Assembly (NCBI GenBank): GCA_013151575.1
Contig: JAADHZ010000098.1
Span: 1 to 34,401 of the forward strand
Origin: Gammaproteobacteria bacterium
GTDB taxonomy: Bacteria; Pseudomonadota; Gammaproteobacteria; SZUA-152
Direction: 5' to 3'
Length of the DNA: 34,401 nt
Made by a program: the position numbers and the translations under genes. Below the pieces are notes generated by a model. The model was given only the letters and a program-made list of their open reading frames with translations, was not told where the DNA came from and made no database searches. Shown here piece by piece: positions 14,418 to 23,776 of this stretch (position 1 is its first letter; each line of letters begins with the position of its first letter).

Positions 14418-14672
14418 TCAGGCCATTTCGTCCAGCAGTTGGCCCAGCAGCTCGTTCACGGAGCCGACCACCTTGGCCGAGGCCTGCACCTGCAAAGCGT
14501 CCACTTTGAGATTCACCAGTGCATCCGTCGCACTGGGTTGAGAAGCGGATCTGTCGGCGGAGGGAGAAACTGCCCGTGCCACCGCCGATGCATCGCGGCG
14601 CATATTGGAAATACCCTGATTGATGCCGTTGAGTCCAGATTGAAGTGCGCCAATGCTCATGGGTGTACTCAT
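14418..14672 (-). CDS. Short flagellar rod/hook N-terminus-like protein
   Basis: An 84-residue protein beginning MSTPMSIGALQSGLNGINQGISNMRRDASAVAR, which resembles the N-terminal amphipathic helix of flagellar rod and hook proteins (ALxxGLxxxxxxxxxxxNxAN) without their downstream domains. The second half (ALVNLKVDALQVQASAKVVGSVNELLGQLLDEMA) is also a helix with hydrophobic heptads, so a small coiled-coil-like protein is likely. The ATG at 14658-14660 is an alternative start. It shares the strand with the SprA-family gene 15 bp further on and may be co-transcribed. The function is not known; a flagellar link is inferred from similarity only. Confidence 0.65.
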   Translation of the reverse strand: MSTPMSIGALQSGLNGINQGISNMRRDASAVARAVSPSADRSASQPSATDALVNLKVDALQVQASAKVVGSVNELLGQLLDEMA

Positions 14673-14804
14673 TAGTCTTTCGTGGTTGTGTGCGATTCAC
14701 CCGCCTAACAACGAAAGAATTGCGCAGGATGTTTGTACCAGCGCCGGAGTCGGGAAGGTCTTGTTAGCGTTATCGGCCCCATTGGCAAAGGCTTTAATTG
14801 GAGG

Positions 14805-15569
14805 TTACGTCACTAAACACAACGTAATCAACGCCACCGTTTCGCTGAGTTCGGTCACCGCGCCGGCAGTATCACCCGTGCAGCCACCGATGCGTTTGAG
14901 CATCAACATGCGCAGCAGCCAAACGCCGACGCTCACCGCCATCAGCGCGGCCAGGCCAGAAATTCCGAGCACAATGACGCTGAGCAGGGCCAACACCAAC
15001 AGAACAATTGCCGCCGGACGACGCGGCAGGTGGTCCCGCAACGTTTGGGCCAGCCCGCCACTGCGAGCGCTGGGGGTGGTGAGCAACAGCGCCAGCGCCG
15101 CGCCGCGACCGATGGTGGGCACCATTATCAGCACAAATACGGTGCTGGCGTCCGGCATACCGCTCAGCAGAAATTCCAGAGCAGCGAATTTTGTGATCAA
15201 TATCAGCGCCACCACGATGACCGCTGCGCTGCCGGTGTGCGGGTCCCGCATAATGGTGAGGCAGCGTTCCCGGTCGGCGCCGCTGAGCCAGCCGTCTGCG
15301 CTGTCTGCCAGGCCGTCAAGGTGAAGCCCTCCGGTCAATCCCACCCACAGAGTGAGCAGAATCGCCGCAAAGACACCAGAGGTTTCGTGCACCGGTGCGG
15401 TTGTCACCCACAGCAACAGCCCGAGGCCCAGCGTCAGCAGCCCACCGATGACCGCGCCCACCAACGGATAATGCAGCCCCGAGCGGCCGATGAGCACATC
15501 ATCGATCCGCTGTGGCCCTGGCAGAGGCAGGCGGGTGAGAAATTGCAGGGCGGTGAGAAAGACCTGCAT
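14805..15569 (-). CDS. cobS: Adenosylcobinamide-GDP ribazoletransferase (cobalamin synthase)
   Basis: Inner-membrane enzyme that joins AdoCbi-GDP with alpha-ribazole (or its 5'-phosphate) to finish the B12 nucleotide loop. The 254-residue protein starts MQVFLTALQFLTRLPLPG, the typical CobS opening. It contains GGLHLDGLADSADGWLSG with the conserved acidic DGLADSADG motif, and has six or seven hydrophobic helices. The start at 15569 forms an ATGA overlap with the stop of cobC; the open frame reaches nine codons further but lacks family similarity there. Final gene of the cobU-cobT-cobC-cobS set. Confidence 0.95.
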   Translation of the reverse strand: MQVFLTALQFLTRLPLPGPQRIDDVLIGRSGLHYPLVGAVIGGLLTLGLGLLLWVTTAPVHETSGVFAAILLTLWVGLTGGLHLDGLADSADGWLSGADRERCLTIMRDPHTGSAAVIVVALILITKFAALEFLLSGMPDASTVFVLIMVPTIGRGAALALLLTTPSARSGGLAQTLRDHLPRRPAAIVLLVLALLSVIVLGISGLAALMAVSVGVWLLRMLMLKRIGGCTGDTAGAVTELSETVALITLCLVT

Positions 15570-16198
15570 CAGTCCGCTACCCGGTGAAACCGCCACGTGG
15601 TTCGGTTGCCCCGCGCGGTGTGGTCAACGCAGAGACGCGATAAACAGGCGTAGGGAATGTTGATGCCGAACATCGCCTGCTGCGGTACGTTTAACACGTC
15701 GTTGAGCAACACCCGCATGACGCCGCCGTGAGTCACCAGCAGAACATGTTTTCCGGCATGGCGGTGTAACAATCGGCCCCAGGCGTCGGCAACGCGGCGT
15801 TGAAATCGCGCCAGGGGTTCCCCGCCGGGCGGCGTCACCGCTTGCGGATTTTCCCAGTAGCGCGGCAACGTGTCCGGGTCCTTCCGCAGGATTTGTGCGC
15901 TGGTTTTTCCCTCCCACTGGCCGAAGTGGATTTCCCTGAGCTGCGGTTCGCGCTCCAGCGTGATGGCGCGCCGCCGCGCCAATTGCTGGGCGAAATCATG
16001 ACAGCGTTGCAGCGGCGAGCTGATGATATGCGACCAGGCGGAGTCCTGCCCGTCCAGCTGTTCGACGGCGTTCGACATTTGTTGCCAACCCCGAGTGGTA
16101 AGCGGGTCATCGCGGTGGCCGCGATAACGCGGGCCGCCGACGGGCTCCCCGTGGCGCAGCAGGTCGATGATGGTGGTCAGGTTTTTATGGCTTGGCAT
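15569..16198 (-). CDS. cobC: Alpha-ribazole phosphatase, histidine phosphatase superfamily
   Basis: A 209-residue phosphatase expected to remove phosphate from alpha-ribazole 5'-phosphate or cobalamin 5'-phosphate. The phospho-acceptor motif is LLRHGEP (His16), with the second catalytic pair in REIHFGQWEGK and LVTHGGVMR; SSPLQRC supplies the usual phosphate-binding Arg. CobC and general phosphoglycerate-mutase-like phosphatases are hard to separate by sequence, but position between cobT and cobS, with a 1-base stop/start overlap to cobS, makes CobC the natural call. ATG 16198 is preferred; an in-frame TTG at 16213 that overlaps the cobT stop is possible. Confidence 0.88.
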   Translation of the reverse strand: MPSHKNLTTIIDLLRHGEPVGGPRYRGHRDDPLTTRGWQQMSNAVEQLDGQDSAWSHIISSPLQRCHDFAQQLARRRAITLEREPQLREIHFGQWEGKTSAQILRKDPDTLPRYWENPQAVTPPGGEPLARFQRRVADAWGRLLHRHAGKHVLLVTHGGVMRVLLNDVLNVPQQAMFGINIPYACLSRLCVDHTARGNRTTWRFHRVAD

Positions 16199-16209
16199 GG
16201 TGCGGCAAA

Positions 16210-17277
16210 TCAATCCGACTTTTCAGAAACACCGGCCTCGGCAAAAGTCGCCATCTCATTGTGCAGCGCACAGGCGAGTCGCAACAAGGGCAGCGCTGCC
16301 GCCGCGCCACTGCCTTCACCCAGGCGCAGCCCGAGATTAAGCAGCGGCCGGGCGTCCAGCGCCTCCAGCAACAGGCGGTGGCCGGGTTCGGCGGAATGGT
16401 GTCCGAACAGCAGCCACTGACGCACCGCCGGGTTGTGTCGCGAGGCCACCAGCGCCGCGCAACCGGCAATGAAACCGTCCACCAGCACCGGCAAACCGAC
16501 TTGCGCACAATGAATAAACGCGCCGGTGAGCGCGGCGATTTCAAAACCGCCGAGACGTCGCAGAGCTTCCAGCGGTGTGTCGGCGAACGGACCGTGTAAA
16601 GCCAACGCGGTGTCGATAACGCGCACTTTGCGTGCGACCCCTTCGTCATCCAGTCCCGTACCGGGGCCAGTGACGGCACGCGCCGGTTGCTCCAGCAGGG
16701 CACAAATCACCGCCGCAGCGGACGCGGTGTTACCGATGCCCATGTCGCCGCCGATGAACAGCTCGCCGTGCTGATGCTGCGCCCGTGACACCGCTTCGCG
16801 CCCGGCGTCGAGAGCGTCCGTTAATTGCTGTTGGGTGAGCGCGGGTTCGCGGGCGGCATTGGCGGTGCCGGCCCCCAATGGGCGATTCACCACGCCGGGC
16901 AGTTCGCCGGGGTCATTGATGCAGCCGAGGTTCACTACCTCAAGATGGGCGTTCAAATGCCGTGCCATCACGCTGATGGCGGCGCCGCCGGTGGCAAAAT
17001 TTTTCACCATTTCGCCAGTCACCGCCTGCGGAAAGGCGGAAGTACCTTCGGCGGCTATGCCGTGATCGGCAGCGAACACCACGATGTGCACGTTGTTGAC
17101 GGCAGGGTCGGCCGCTCCCTGCATGGCGGCCAGTTGCACGGCAATGGTTTCGAGCTGATCCAGCGCGCCCGGTGGTTTGGTCAGCCGTGATTGGCGAGCA
17201 AGGGCATCGCGGTGTGCTTGCGCATCAATGGGATGAACGGCAGCGTTAAGCCAGTCAAGCAGTGCGGAAACGGTCAC
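16210..17277 (-). CDS. cobT: Nicotinate-nucleotide-dimethylbenzimidazole phosphoribosyltransferase
   Basis: Makes alpha-ribazole 5'-phosphate from nicotinate mononucleotide and dimethylbenzimidazole, the activated lower ligand of B12. The length of 355 residues is normal. Diagnostic segments are [64 protein letters not shown], and [17 protein letters not shown] near the C terminus, which contains the family's catalytic Glu. The start codon is GTG at 17275-17277. It begins 11 bp after cobU and ends 11 bp before the preferred cobC start. Confidence 0.96.
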   Translation of the reverse strand: MTVSALLDWLNAAVHPIDAQAHRDALARQSRLTKPPGALDQLETIAVQLAAMQGAADPAVNNVHIVVFAADHGIAAEGTSAFPQAVTGEMVKNFATGGAAISVMARHLNAHLEVVNLGCINDPGELPGVVNRPLGAGTANAAREPALTQQQLTDALDAGREAVSRAQHQHGELFIGGDMGIGNTASAAAVICALLEQPARAVTGPGTGLDDEGVARKVRVIDTALALHGPFADTPLEALRRLGGFEIAALTGAFIHCAQVGLPVLVDGFIAGCAALVASRHNPAVRQWLLFGHHSAEPGHRLLLEALDARPLLNLGLRLGEGSGAAAALPLLRLACALHNEMATFAEAGVSEKSD

Positions 17278-17288
17278 GATTATTTTTC

Positions 17289-17840
17289 CTATATTTCAGG
17301 GGGTATTTTTAGAGGGACGGGTTGTTTCAGAGCCATGGGCAGCCCAGCCACCATCAGCGTCACGTGATCGCAAAGTGCGGCCAGCTGCTGATGCAGGCGA
17401 CCGGTCTCATCGACAAAGCGCCGGTTGAGTGGGCCAAGGGGTGTGACGCCGAGCCCCACTTCGTTGCTAACGAGAATAATGTGCCCCGGCAATCGGGGTA
17501 ATACGTCGAGTAGAGCATCCCTTTGAGACATGAAGAGTGCGTCATCAGAATCCTCCCCACCGATGAGGTTGCACAGCCACAGGGTGAGACAGTCCACCAG
17601 CATGCAGCGCTGTGCGGCGGCATGTTGCGACAGCACGTCGGCAAGCGCGACGGGTTCTTCCACGACGGCCCAATGCGTCGGTCGCTCGGCCTGGTGGTGT
17701 TGAATACGGGCGGCCATCTCCGCATCGTCCGCCGTCGCGGTGGCAATAAAGGTAACGTCTTTGCCGGACGCCAGCGCGTGTTGCTGGGCCAGCGCGCTTT
17801 TGCCGGAACGTGCTCCGCCGAGAATGAGTTCTTTGGTCAT
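17289..17840 (-). CDS. cobU: Bifunctional adenosylcobinamide kinase / guanylyltransferase
   Basis: Phosphorylates adenosylcobinamide and then transfers GMP to give AdoCbi-GDP. The 183-residue protein begins [15 protein letters not shown], with the P-loop GGARSGKS at 8-15. [19 protein letters not shown] carries the His region used for guanylylation in the family, and [13 protein letters not shown] plus [20 protein letters not shown] are characteristic. ATG 17838-17840 was chosen since similarity starts there; seven upstream codons lack family similarity. First gene of the cob operon, divergent from the btuF-like gene over 58 bp. That gap is too short for a cobalamin riboswitch. Confidence 0.96.
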   Translation of the reverse strand: MTKELILGGARSGKSALAQQHALASGKDVTFIATATADDAEMAARIQHHQAERPTHWAVVEEPVALADVLSQHAAAQRCMLVDCLTLWLCNLIGGEDSDDALFMSQRDALLDVLPRLPGHIILVSNEVGLGVTPLGPLNRRFVDETGRLHQQLAALCDHVTLMVAGLPMALKQPVPLKIPPEI

Positions 17841-17898
17841 CGGGTTATACTCGCGATTCAATTCTCGCCAGCCAATAAGACTAATTTGAGGTTTTTAC

Positions 17899-18813
17899 AT
17901 GACTGGATGTCGTTTCGCAGCAGTGCGGATTTTTTTATTTGTATCATGTTATTTTTTTCTCTCAACTAACAGTTATGCTGGACCGAGCGTAGAGGATGAT
18001 GCGGGCAACACCGTGACGTTGACGCAGCCCGCCCGGCGCATTATCAGCCTCGCCCCGCACGTGACAGAATTGTTGTTCGCCGCTGGTGCCGGTCAGCACA
18101 TTGTCGGTGCGGTATCTTACAGCGACTACCCCGACGCCGCGAAAAAATTGCCAAGGGTTGGTGCGTACAACGTCTTTGATCTGGAGGCCATCGTCGCTCT
18201 CAAGCCGGACTTGGTGGTTGCGTGGAAGAGCGCCAACCCGGCAGCCGCCCTGAAAAAATTACAGGCGCTCTCCATCCCAGTATTTTTGAGCGAGCCGCGC
18301 CTGCTGGAAGACGTGGCCAGCAGTCTTGAACGTTTTGGAAAACTTGCCGCCACCGAGGACATCGCTAATGCTGCCAGCGCGGTGTTTCGCCAACAGCTCG
18401 CCGGGCTGCGCGCAACATACAGCACAAAAAAACCGGTGTCCGTGTTTTATCAGGTCTGGCATCAGCCGTTGATGACCATTAACGGCGAACACATTATCAC
18501 TCAGGTGATTGAACTGTGCGGAGGCCGAAACATCTTTGCCAACCTGCCGACGCTGGCCCCAAAAATTAGCCCCGAAGCGGTATTGCAGAAAGACCCGGAG
18601 GTGATTGTGGCGGGAAATTCTGCACTCAATCATCCGGGCTGGAAAGATGACTGGAAGCGTTGGCCTGGTTTGCGTGCGGTGAAAAACGGACATCTGTTTT
18701 ACGTCAACCCAGACATTATTCAACGCCACACGCCGCGTATTTTGCAGGGGGCGGAGGTGCTGTGCAAGCAAATCGAAACGGTGCGCCGAAACAGTTTAGA
18801 CATTATGTATTGA
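17899..18813 (+). CDS. btuF: BtuF-like periplasmic cobalamin-binding protein
   Basis: A 304-residue class III substrate-binding protein of the BtuF/FhuD type. The signal peptide runs to about residue 27 (IFLFVSCYFFLSTNSYA). Typical segments follow: RRIISLAPHVTELLFAAGAG, VGAYNVFDLEAIVALKPDLVVAW, and late GGRNIFANLPTLAPKISPEAVLQKDPEVIV and GHLFYVNPDIIQRHTPRIL. It would deliver cobalamin or cobinamide to a BtuCD importer, neither of which is in the window. GAGG seven bases before ATG is the ribosome site. Divergence from cobUTCS fits a combined corrinoid uptake and salvage unit. Iron-siderophore binding is the main alternative; the cob context makes it unlikely. Confidence 0.88.
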   Translation: MTGCRFAAVRIFLFVSCYFFLSTNSYAGPSVEDDAGNTVTLTQPARRIISLAPHVTELLFAAGAGQHIVGAVSYSDYPDAAKKLPRVGAYNVFDLEAIVALKPDLVVAWKSANPAAALKKLQALSIPVFLSEPRLLEDVASSLERFGKLAATEDIANAASAVFRQQLAGLRATYSTKKPVSVFYQVWHQPLMTINGEHIITQVIELCGGRNIFANLPTLAPKISPEAVLQKDPEVIVAGNSALNHPGWKDDWKRWPGLRAVKNGHLFYVNPDIIQRHTPRILQGAEVLCKQIETVRRNSLDIMY

Positions 18814-19103
18814 CCTGCCCTGCCCAACGTCAAGCGACGTGGATTAAGCTTCGGCTGGATAGATACCCTGTGGTTCAGAGCCACTATTGAGAGGGACAGG
18901 TCATGAATGAGTTTAGCCAATAGCCAACTGGACAGAGCAGGTGAACTCACCTCGGTCTGGAACGCGTGACCAGGCAACGTCTGAATGCCTTTTCCCTGCG
19001 TTATCTCAGGGTATGGAACAGTTAACTTGCCAAGATGCACTGGTCGCTGTTCCACGGTTTTTTCGCTGCTCGTCTTCATTCCATCTCCCCAGCAGCAACC
19101 CAT
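18814..19103. other. 290-bp spacer with a stop-free minus-strand frame
   Basis: On the minus strand one frame stays open from 19103 across the spacer and into the antisense of the btuF 3' end. It would read KTSSEKTVEQRPVHLGKL early and LIHDLSLSIVALNHRV later. I do not recognise it, and there is no good ribosome site. Because it is open throughout non-coding DNA it could be a coding relic of an inserted element. No terminator for btuF is evident here. Confidence 0.35.
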
Positions 19104-20171
19104 TTAAGCCTCTTCAATAACCGGTTTATCTCCCTTAGGCCAGGCGCTGAGCACCGCCTTCACCAGAGTGGCGAGGGGAATGGCGAAAAAAACACCCCAA
19201 AAACCCCATAGCCCCCCAAACAACAGCACTGCCACGATGATGGCCACCGGGTGCAGATTCACCGCTTCAGAAAACAGCAACGGCACCACGATATTGCCAT
19301 CCAAGGCCTGAATAATGCCGTAGGCTAACATCAGGTAGGAAAACTCCGGCCCCCAGCCCCATTGAAAAAAAGCGATCATGGCCACCGGGATGGTCACTAC
19401 CACCGCGCCGATGTAGGGAACAATCACTGACAGGCCCACCAGCACACCCAGCAGCGCCGCATAGTTCAACCCCATCAATACAAAAACGATATAAGTAACA
19501 CCGCCGACAATGAGAATTTCGACAAATTTTCCTCGTACGTAGTTACCGATTTGCTGATCCATTTCCGTCCACACCACCCTAGCCAGATCCCGCTGCTGCG
19601 GCATATACCTCGCGACCCAGTGCAGGATCAAGCGTTTGTCCTTCAGGAAAAAAAACACCAGCAACGGCACCAGGATGAGGTAAATCACGATGGCGATAAG
19701 GCCGGGAATCGAAGCTAATGACAGCGATAACAGGCTCTGCCCGAGAGCCGCGATTTCACTACGAATGGCGCTCATGATTTCGCTCACCTGCTCAGGTGAC
19801 ACCACTCGTGGGTACAGTTCCGGCAGGCGCATCAGCAATTGCTGGCCCGCATCAATTTGGTGTGGGAAATCCTGCGCCAGTTGCGCCATCTGCCCAGCCA
19901 GCACCGGGATCAGCCACAGCATCAAAAATAACAGCGCAACCACGAAAATTAAAAACACCAACAGCACTGCAGCAATGCGCGGCAGCTTTTTTTGTTGCAG
20001 CTTCACCACCACGGCTTCCAGCAGATAGGCGATCACCACACTGGCCAGCAACGGCGCTAACATGCTACCCCAGTAAATCACTAGGGCAAATCCACCCACC
20101 AGCAACAGGGCGAGAATAACAGCCTGGGGATCGGAGAAATTACGCTGAAACCAGACGCGGAAAACGTTCAT
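19104..20171 (-). CDS. AI-2E family transporter (PerM-like permease)
   Basis: A 355-residue integral membrane protein of the AI-2E transporter/PerM family. Two N-terminal helices (AVILALLLVGGFALVIYWGSM, LLASVVIAYLLEAVVVKL) and a third hydrophobic pair precede a soluble-looking region with the amphipathic QLAQDFPHQIDAGQQLLMRLPELYP. The conserved C-terminal core follows: VGGVTYIVFVLMGLNYAALLGVLVGLSVIVPYIGAV, then ALDGNIVVPLLFSEAVNLHPV and GGLWGFWGVFFAIPLATLVKAVL. Members export autoinducer-2 or act as Na+/H+ antiporters; the substrate here is unknown. The start overlaps the stop of the upstream 120-residue protein (ATGA). Confidence 0.9.
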   Translation of the reverse strand: MNVFRVWFQRNFSDPQAVILALLLVGGFALVIYWGSMLAPLLASVVIAYLLEAVVVKLQQKKLPRIAAVLLVFLIFVVALLFLMLWLIPVLAGQMAQLAQDFPHQIDAGQQLLMRLPELYPRVVSPEQVSEIMSAIRSEIAALGQSLLSLSLASIPGLIAIVIYLILVPLLVFFFLKDKRLILHWVARYMPQQRDLARVVWTEMDQQIGNYVRGKFVEILIVGGVTYIVFVLMGLNYAALLGVLVGLSVIVPYIGAVVVTIPVAMIAFFQWGWGPEFSYLMLAYGIIQALDGNIVVPLLFSEAVNLHPVAIIVAVLLFGGLWGFWGVFFAIPLATLVKAVLSAWPKGDKPVIEEA

Positions 20172-20530
20172 GAATCGAGGCCGTTCCTGTTGCTGAACTG
20201 TTGGTCATAAAATCGCCGGAACAGAACTTCCAGCTCGTCTACCACGTCTCCGGCTTCACGTCCCTGCATGACATGCTGAGTCATCAGCACCGATGATTCA
20301 TTGAGCAGCTCCGGCCTATCCAACATGGGATAGGTGGCGGAAAGACGTTTGATGGCGGCCACCACACTCTCGCCTTCGGGGCGGGGAATGGGTTGCGGCT
20401 CGGGAACCGGGCCCGCAGATTCCGCTTTTTCACGGGAACATAGGAATTCGGCAAAAGCCAGCAGGCTTTGCCGGTCCGATTCGACCAATCGCTTAAAAAA
20501 GGTGAGTAGTTTTTTTTCTGCGGGGCTCAT
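20168..20530 (-). CDS. Conserved small cytoplasmic protein
   Basis: A 120-residue protein beginning MSPAEKKLLTFFKRLVESDRQSLLAFAEFLCSR, with an amphipathic helical N terminus, a Pro-rich middle (GPVPEPQPIPRPEG) and a helical C terminus (SVVAAIKRLSATYPMLDR, HVMQGREAGDVVDELEVLFRRFYDQ). No signal peptide or membrane segment. The pattern looks like a conserved gammaproteobacterial hypothetical, but I cannot name a family. Its stop overlaps the start of the AI-2E permease gene, so they are translated together, which suggests a joint role or only shared regulation. Confidence 0.75.
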   Translation of the reverse strand: MSPAEKKLLTFFKRLVESDRQSLLAFAEFLCSREKAESAGPVPEPQPIPRPEGESVVAAIKRLSATYPMLDRPELLNESSVLMTQHVMQGREAGDVVDELEVLFRRFYDQQFSNRNGLDS

Positions 20531-20587
20531 GCTTCATTCACCGTGCTGTTAGCAGTCAAGCGAAATTGTAGCACCCTCGGTCCGGGG

Positions 20588-23500
20588 CTATTTATCGCTA
20601 AAGGCATAAAACATCACGGGGATAATCAGCAGCGTCAACACCGTGGACACCAGGATGCCAAAAATCAGTGAAATAGCCAGGCCGCTGAAGATGGGATCAT
20701 CGAGAATGAACAACGCCCCCAGCATGGCCGCCAGCCCAGTGAGCACGATGGGCTTGGCGCGCACGCTGCCAGCGCGTAGCACCGCCTCCTCCAGCGCCAC
20801 GCCAGCGGCTCGCTGCTGGTTAATGAAGTCCACCAGCAAAATAGAGTTACGCACGATGATGCCTGCCAGCGCGATCATGCCGATCATCGAGGTGGCAGTG
20901 TACTGCGCGCCCAGCAGGGCATGGCCAGGCATGACGCCGATGATGGTCAGCGGGATCGGCGCCATGATGATCAACGGCAGGCCGTAGGAACGGAACTGCG
21001 CCACCACCAGTAAGTAAATGAGAATGATACCCACCGCATAAGCGATGCCCATATCGCGAAAGGTTTCGAAGGTGACCTGCCATTCGCCATCCCATTTCAG
21101 ACTGTAATCATAGGGGTTTTCGGGCGCACTGAAAAAATACTGCGGCATGTTGGCGAGTCGGGCCGAGATATCAAACATGCCATACAGCGGGCTGTCCAAC
21201 TGGCCGGCCATATCACCGGTCACGAAGGTCACCGGCAGCAGGTCCTTGTGATAAATGCTGTGCTCACGCTCGCTGTTCACCACGGTCACCAGTTCGTGGA
21301 GACTCACCAGTCGGCCGTTGTCGGCACGCACTTTCAGCGCCAGCAGAGAATCCAACGTGGCCTTGCGGGACACCGGGAACTCCACTCGGATGGGTAGCGG
21401 AAATTTAAGCTTCGCGTTGTGCAGATAGCTCACATCTTCACCGCCGAGCACGGTGGCCAGCGCCGTCACCACGGTCTGCTGCGAGATGCCCAGCAGCGCG
21501 GCCTTGGTCCGGTCCACGCGCACGATGACCCGGGGTGCCCAGCTTTCCACGCTGTCGTCCACGTCCACTACATCCGGCGTGGTCTCAAACACCGCACGCA
21601 CCGCACGGGCCCGTTCACGCTGCCCCTCATGGTCGATGCCGTAAATTTCCGCCACCAGCGGCGACTGCACCGGCGGCCCCGGCGGCACCTCGACGATTTT
21701 CACATTGGCATTGAAACGTCGGCCGATGGCCGCCAGTGGCGCCCGCACCGCCCTGGCAATCTCATGGCTTTTTCGCTCGCGTTGATGCTTGGGCGCGAGG
21801 TTCACCTGGAGGTCCCCCAGGTTGGCACCGCGCCGCAAATAATACTGGCGCACCAGGCCGTTGAAATTGATCGGCGCGGCCAATCCGGCATAGGCTTGGT
21901 AGTCCGTCACTTCCGGCACTGTGGCGAGAAATGTCCCCAGCTCACGTAACACCCGCGCAGTCTGTTCCAGACTGGTGCCTTCGGGCATGTCCACCACCAC
22001 CTGAAATTCCGACTTGTTGTCGAAGGGCAGCATTTTCAGCACCACCAGTTTGAATACTGGCAACGCCACCGACACCGCGATCAGCAGCAGCACGGCACCC
22101 AGCAGCAGCCAGCGGTTGCGTCGCCCCTGTTTACCGCCCAGCAGGGGGCCCATGACGCGCCGAAAAAAACCGTAGAGTTTGTCATTGCTGTCGTTGCCAC
22201 CCTCCGCGTCTCCAGCCGCCGGATGCGCAGCACGGGACAAATATTTGCAGGCCATCCACGGCGTTACCACAAACGCCACGGCCAGTGAGATCAGCATGCC
22301 CATGCTGGCGTTAATGGGAATGGGGCTCATGTACGGCCCCATCAGGCCGGTGACGAAGGCCATCGGCAGCAACGCGGCGATCACCGCCAGGGTGGCGAGG
22401 ATGGTGGGGCCACCCACTTCGTCCACCGCTTGCGGAATGGATTCCAGCAGGGTTTTCTTGCCCATCTGCATATGGCGATGGATGTTTTCCACCACCACGA
22501 TGGCGTCGTCCACCAGGATGCCGATGGAAAAAATCAGCGCAAATAACGACACTCGGTTAATGGTGAACCCCCAGGCCCAGGAGGCAAACAAGGTGGCCGC
22601 CAGGGTGATCACCACTGCCACGCCGACGATAAACGCCTCGCGCCATCCCAACGTGAACAACACCAGCAACACCACAAACGCTGTGGCGAACACCAGCTTG
22701 CCGATAAGTTTCTGCGCCTTGTCGTTGGCGGTGGCACCGTAGTTGCGGCTCACCAGCACCTGCACGCCGTCGGGGATCACCGTGCCCTTTATTTGCTCCA
22801 CACGGTTGATGAGCTGGTTGGCCACGTCCACCGCATTGACACCGGCCTTTTTGGCCACGGCGATGGTCACCGCCGCGTGCTCGCCCGCCCCTTTTACTGT
22901 GCTCGCCGGGCCAAAGCCGGTCCACACGTAATGCTCAGGCTGGTCCGCGCCCAGGCGCACCGTCGCCACATCGGACAATCGCACCGGCTGGCCGTCGTTC
23001 ACTCCCACCACCAGCTGCGCCACCTCATCAGCAGAAGTGAGAAATTGCCCGGCACGCACCGCGATTTCCCGGTTGTCGGCCACCAAGTTGCCGGCATTCA
23101 TCACTTGATTGCCAACCTGCAACGCACGGCGCAAATCAGCAAGTGTGATGCCGTAACCGGCAAGCCGGGCGGCGTCCGGCAGCACCTGCACCACCGGCTC
23201 GGCACCGCCCACCGTGTAAATGTCCCGAGTGCCTGGCACACGCTTCAGCTCGATTTCCATGGCGTGAGCGACCTTTTCCAGCACCACACCACTGGTATTC
23301 GCATCATCATTCTCTATCCACAGCGTTAAGGTCACGATGGGCACGTCATTGATGCCCTTGGGTTTGATGATGGGTTGGGCCACGCCGAGATTTTTCGGCA
23401 GCCAGTCCTGCTTGGAATAAATGGCGTTGTACAGACGCACGATGGCCTGGGTGTGGTCTTCGCCCACCGCGAACTGCACAGTGAGCACCGACTGGCCCGG

Positions 23501-23776
23501 CTGCGACACCGAGTACACATGTTTGACGCCGGCAATTTCCGATAGGATCTGCTCCGCCGGCGTGCTCACCAGCTGCTCCACTTCCGTGCTGGTGGCTCCG
23601 GGGAAGGCCACAAACACGTTGGCAAAAGTCACGTTGATTTGCGGCTCTTCCTCGCGTGGCGTTACTAGCACCGCAAACACGCCCAGCAACAGGCCCATCA
23701 GCGCCAGCAGTGGCGTGATCTGCGAGGTGAGAAACGTGCGGGCGATGGTGCCGGAGATGCCGAGTTTTTCACTCAT
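20588..23776 (-). CDS. RND efflux permease (HAE1-like)
   Basis: A 1062-residue resistance-nodulation-division pump subunit, full length for the family. The first helix (ITPLLALMGLLLGVFAVLV) is followed by a porter domain, helix 4 with the proton-relay pair in GILVDDAIVVVENIHRHMQ (Asp423 and Asp424), a second porter half, and C-terminal helices (GIALAGIIVRNSILLVDFIN type: IGMIALAGIIVRNSILLVDFI). The VDDAIVVVEN form matches drug/lipophile pumps rather than CusA-type metal pumps, but it opens with an unusual TPREEEPQINVT in place of the AcrB start. An adaptor (HlyD/MFP) and outer-membrane channel are normally adjacent; neither is found within the 520 bp upstream or directly downstream. Substrate unknown. 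Confidence 0.92.
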   Translation of the reverse strand: MSEKLGISGTIARTFLTSQITPLLALMGLLLGVFAVLVTPREEEPQINVTFANVFVAFPGATSTEVEQLVSTPAEQILSEIAGVKHVYSVSQPGQSVLTVQFAVGEDHTQAIVRLYNAIYSKQDWLPKNLGVAQPIIKPKGINDVPIVTLTLWIENDDANTSGVVLEKVAHAMEIELKRVPGTRDIYTVGGAEPVVQVLPDAARLAGYGITLADLRRALQVGNQVMNAGNLVADNREIAVRAGQFLTSADEVAQLVVGVNDGQPVRLSDVATVRLGADQPEHYVWTGFGPASTVKGAGEHAAVTIAVAKKAGVNAVDVANQLINRVEQIKGTVIPDGVQVLVSRNYGATANDKAQKLIGKLVFATAFVVLLVLFTLGWREAFIVGVAVVITLAATLFASWAWGFTINRVSLFALIFSIGILVDDAIVVVENIHRHMQMGKKTLLESIPQAVDEVGGPTILATLAVIAALLPMAFVTGLMGPYMSPIPINASMGMLISLAVAFVVTPWMACKYLSRAAHPAAGDAEGGNDSNDKLYGFFRRVMGPLLGGKQGRRNRWLLLGAVLLLIAVSVALPVFKLVVLKMLPFDNKSEFQVVVDMPEGTSLEQTARVLRELGTFLATVPEVTDYQAYAGLAAPINFNGLVRQYYLRRGANLGDLQVNLAPKHQRERKSHEIARAVRAPLAAIGRRFNANVKIVEVPPGPPVQSPLVAEIYGIDHEGQRERARAVRAVFETTPDVVDVDDSVESWAPRVIVRVDRTKAALLGISQQTVVTALATVLGGEDVSYLHNAKLKFPLPIRVEFPVSRKATLDSLLALKVRADNGRLVSLHELVTVVNSEREHSIYHKDLLPVTFVTGDMAGQLDSPLYGMFDISARLANMPQYFFSAPENPYDYSLKWDGEWQVTFETFRDMGIAYAVGIILIYLLVVAQFRSYGLPLIIMAPIPLTIIGVMPGHALLGAQYTATSMIGMIALAGIIVRNSILLVDFINQQRAAGVALEEAVLRAGSVRAKPIVLTGLAAMLGALFILDDPIFSGLAISLIFGILVSTVLTLLIIPVMFYAFSDK

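Noticed and set aside
15030-15587. 185-codon + strand frame opposite cobS
   Set aside because: Antisense shadow of a well-supported gene with Gln/His-rich, protein-unlike sequence.
18812-18825. GACCTGCC, resembling the end of the cobalamin riboswitch B12 box
   Set aside because: It is at the 3' end of btuF, without the other conserved riboswitch elements, and no cob gene follows.
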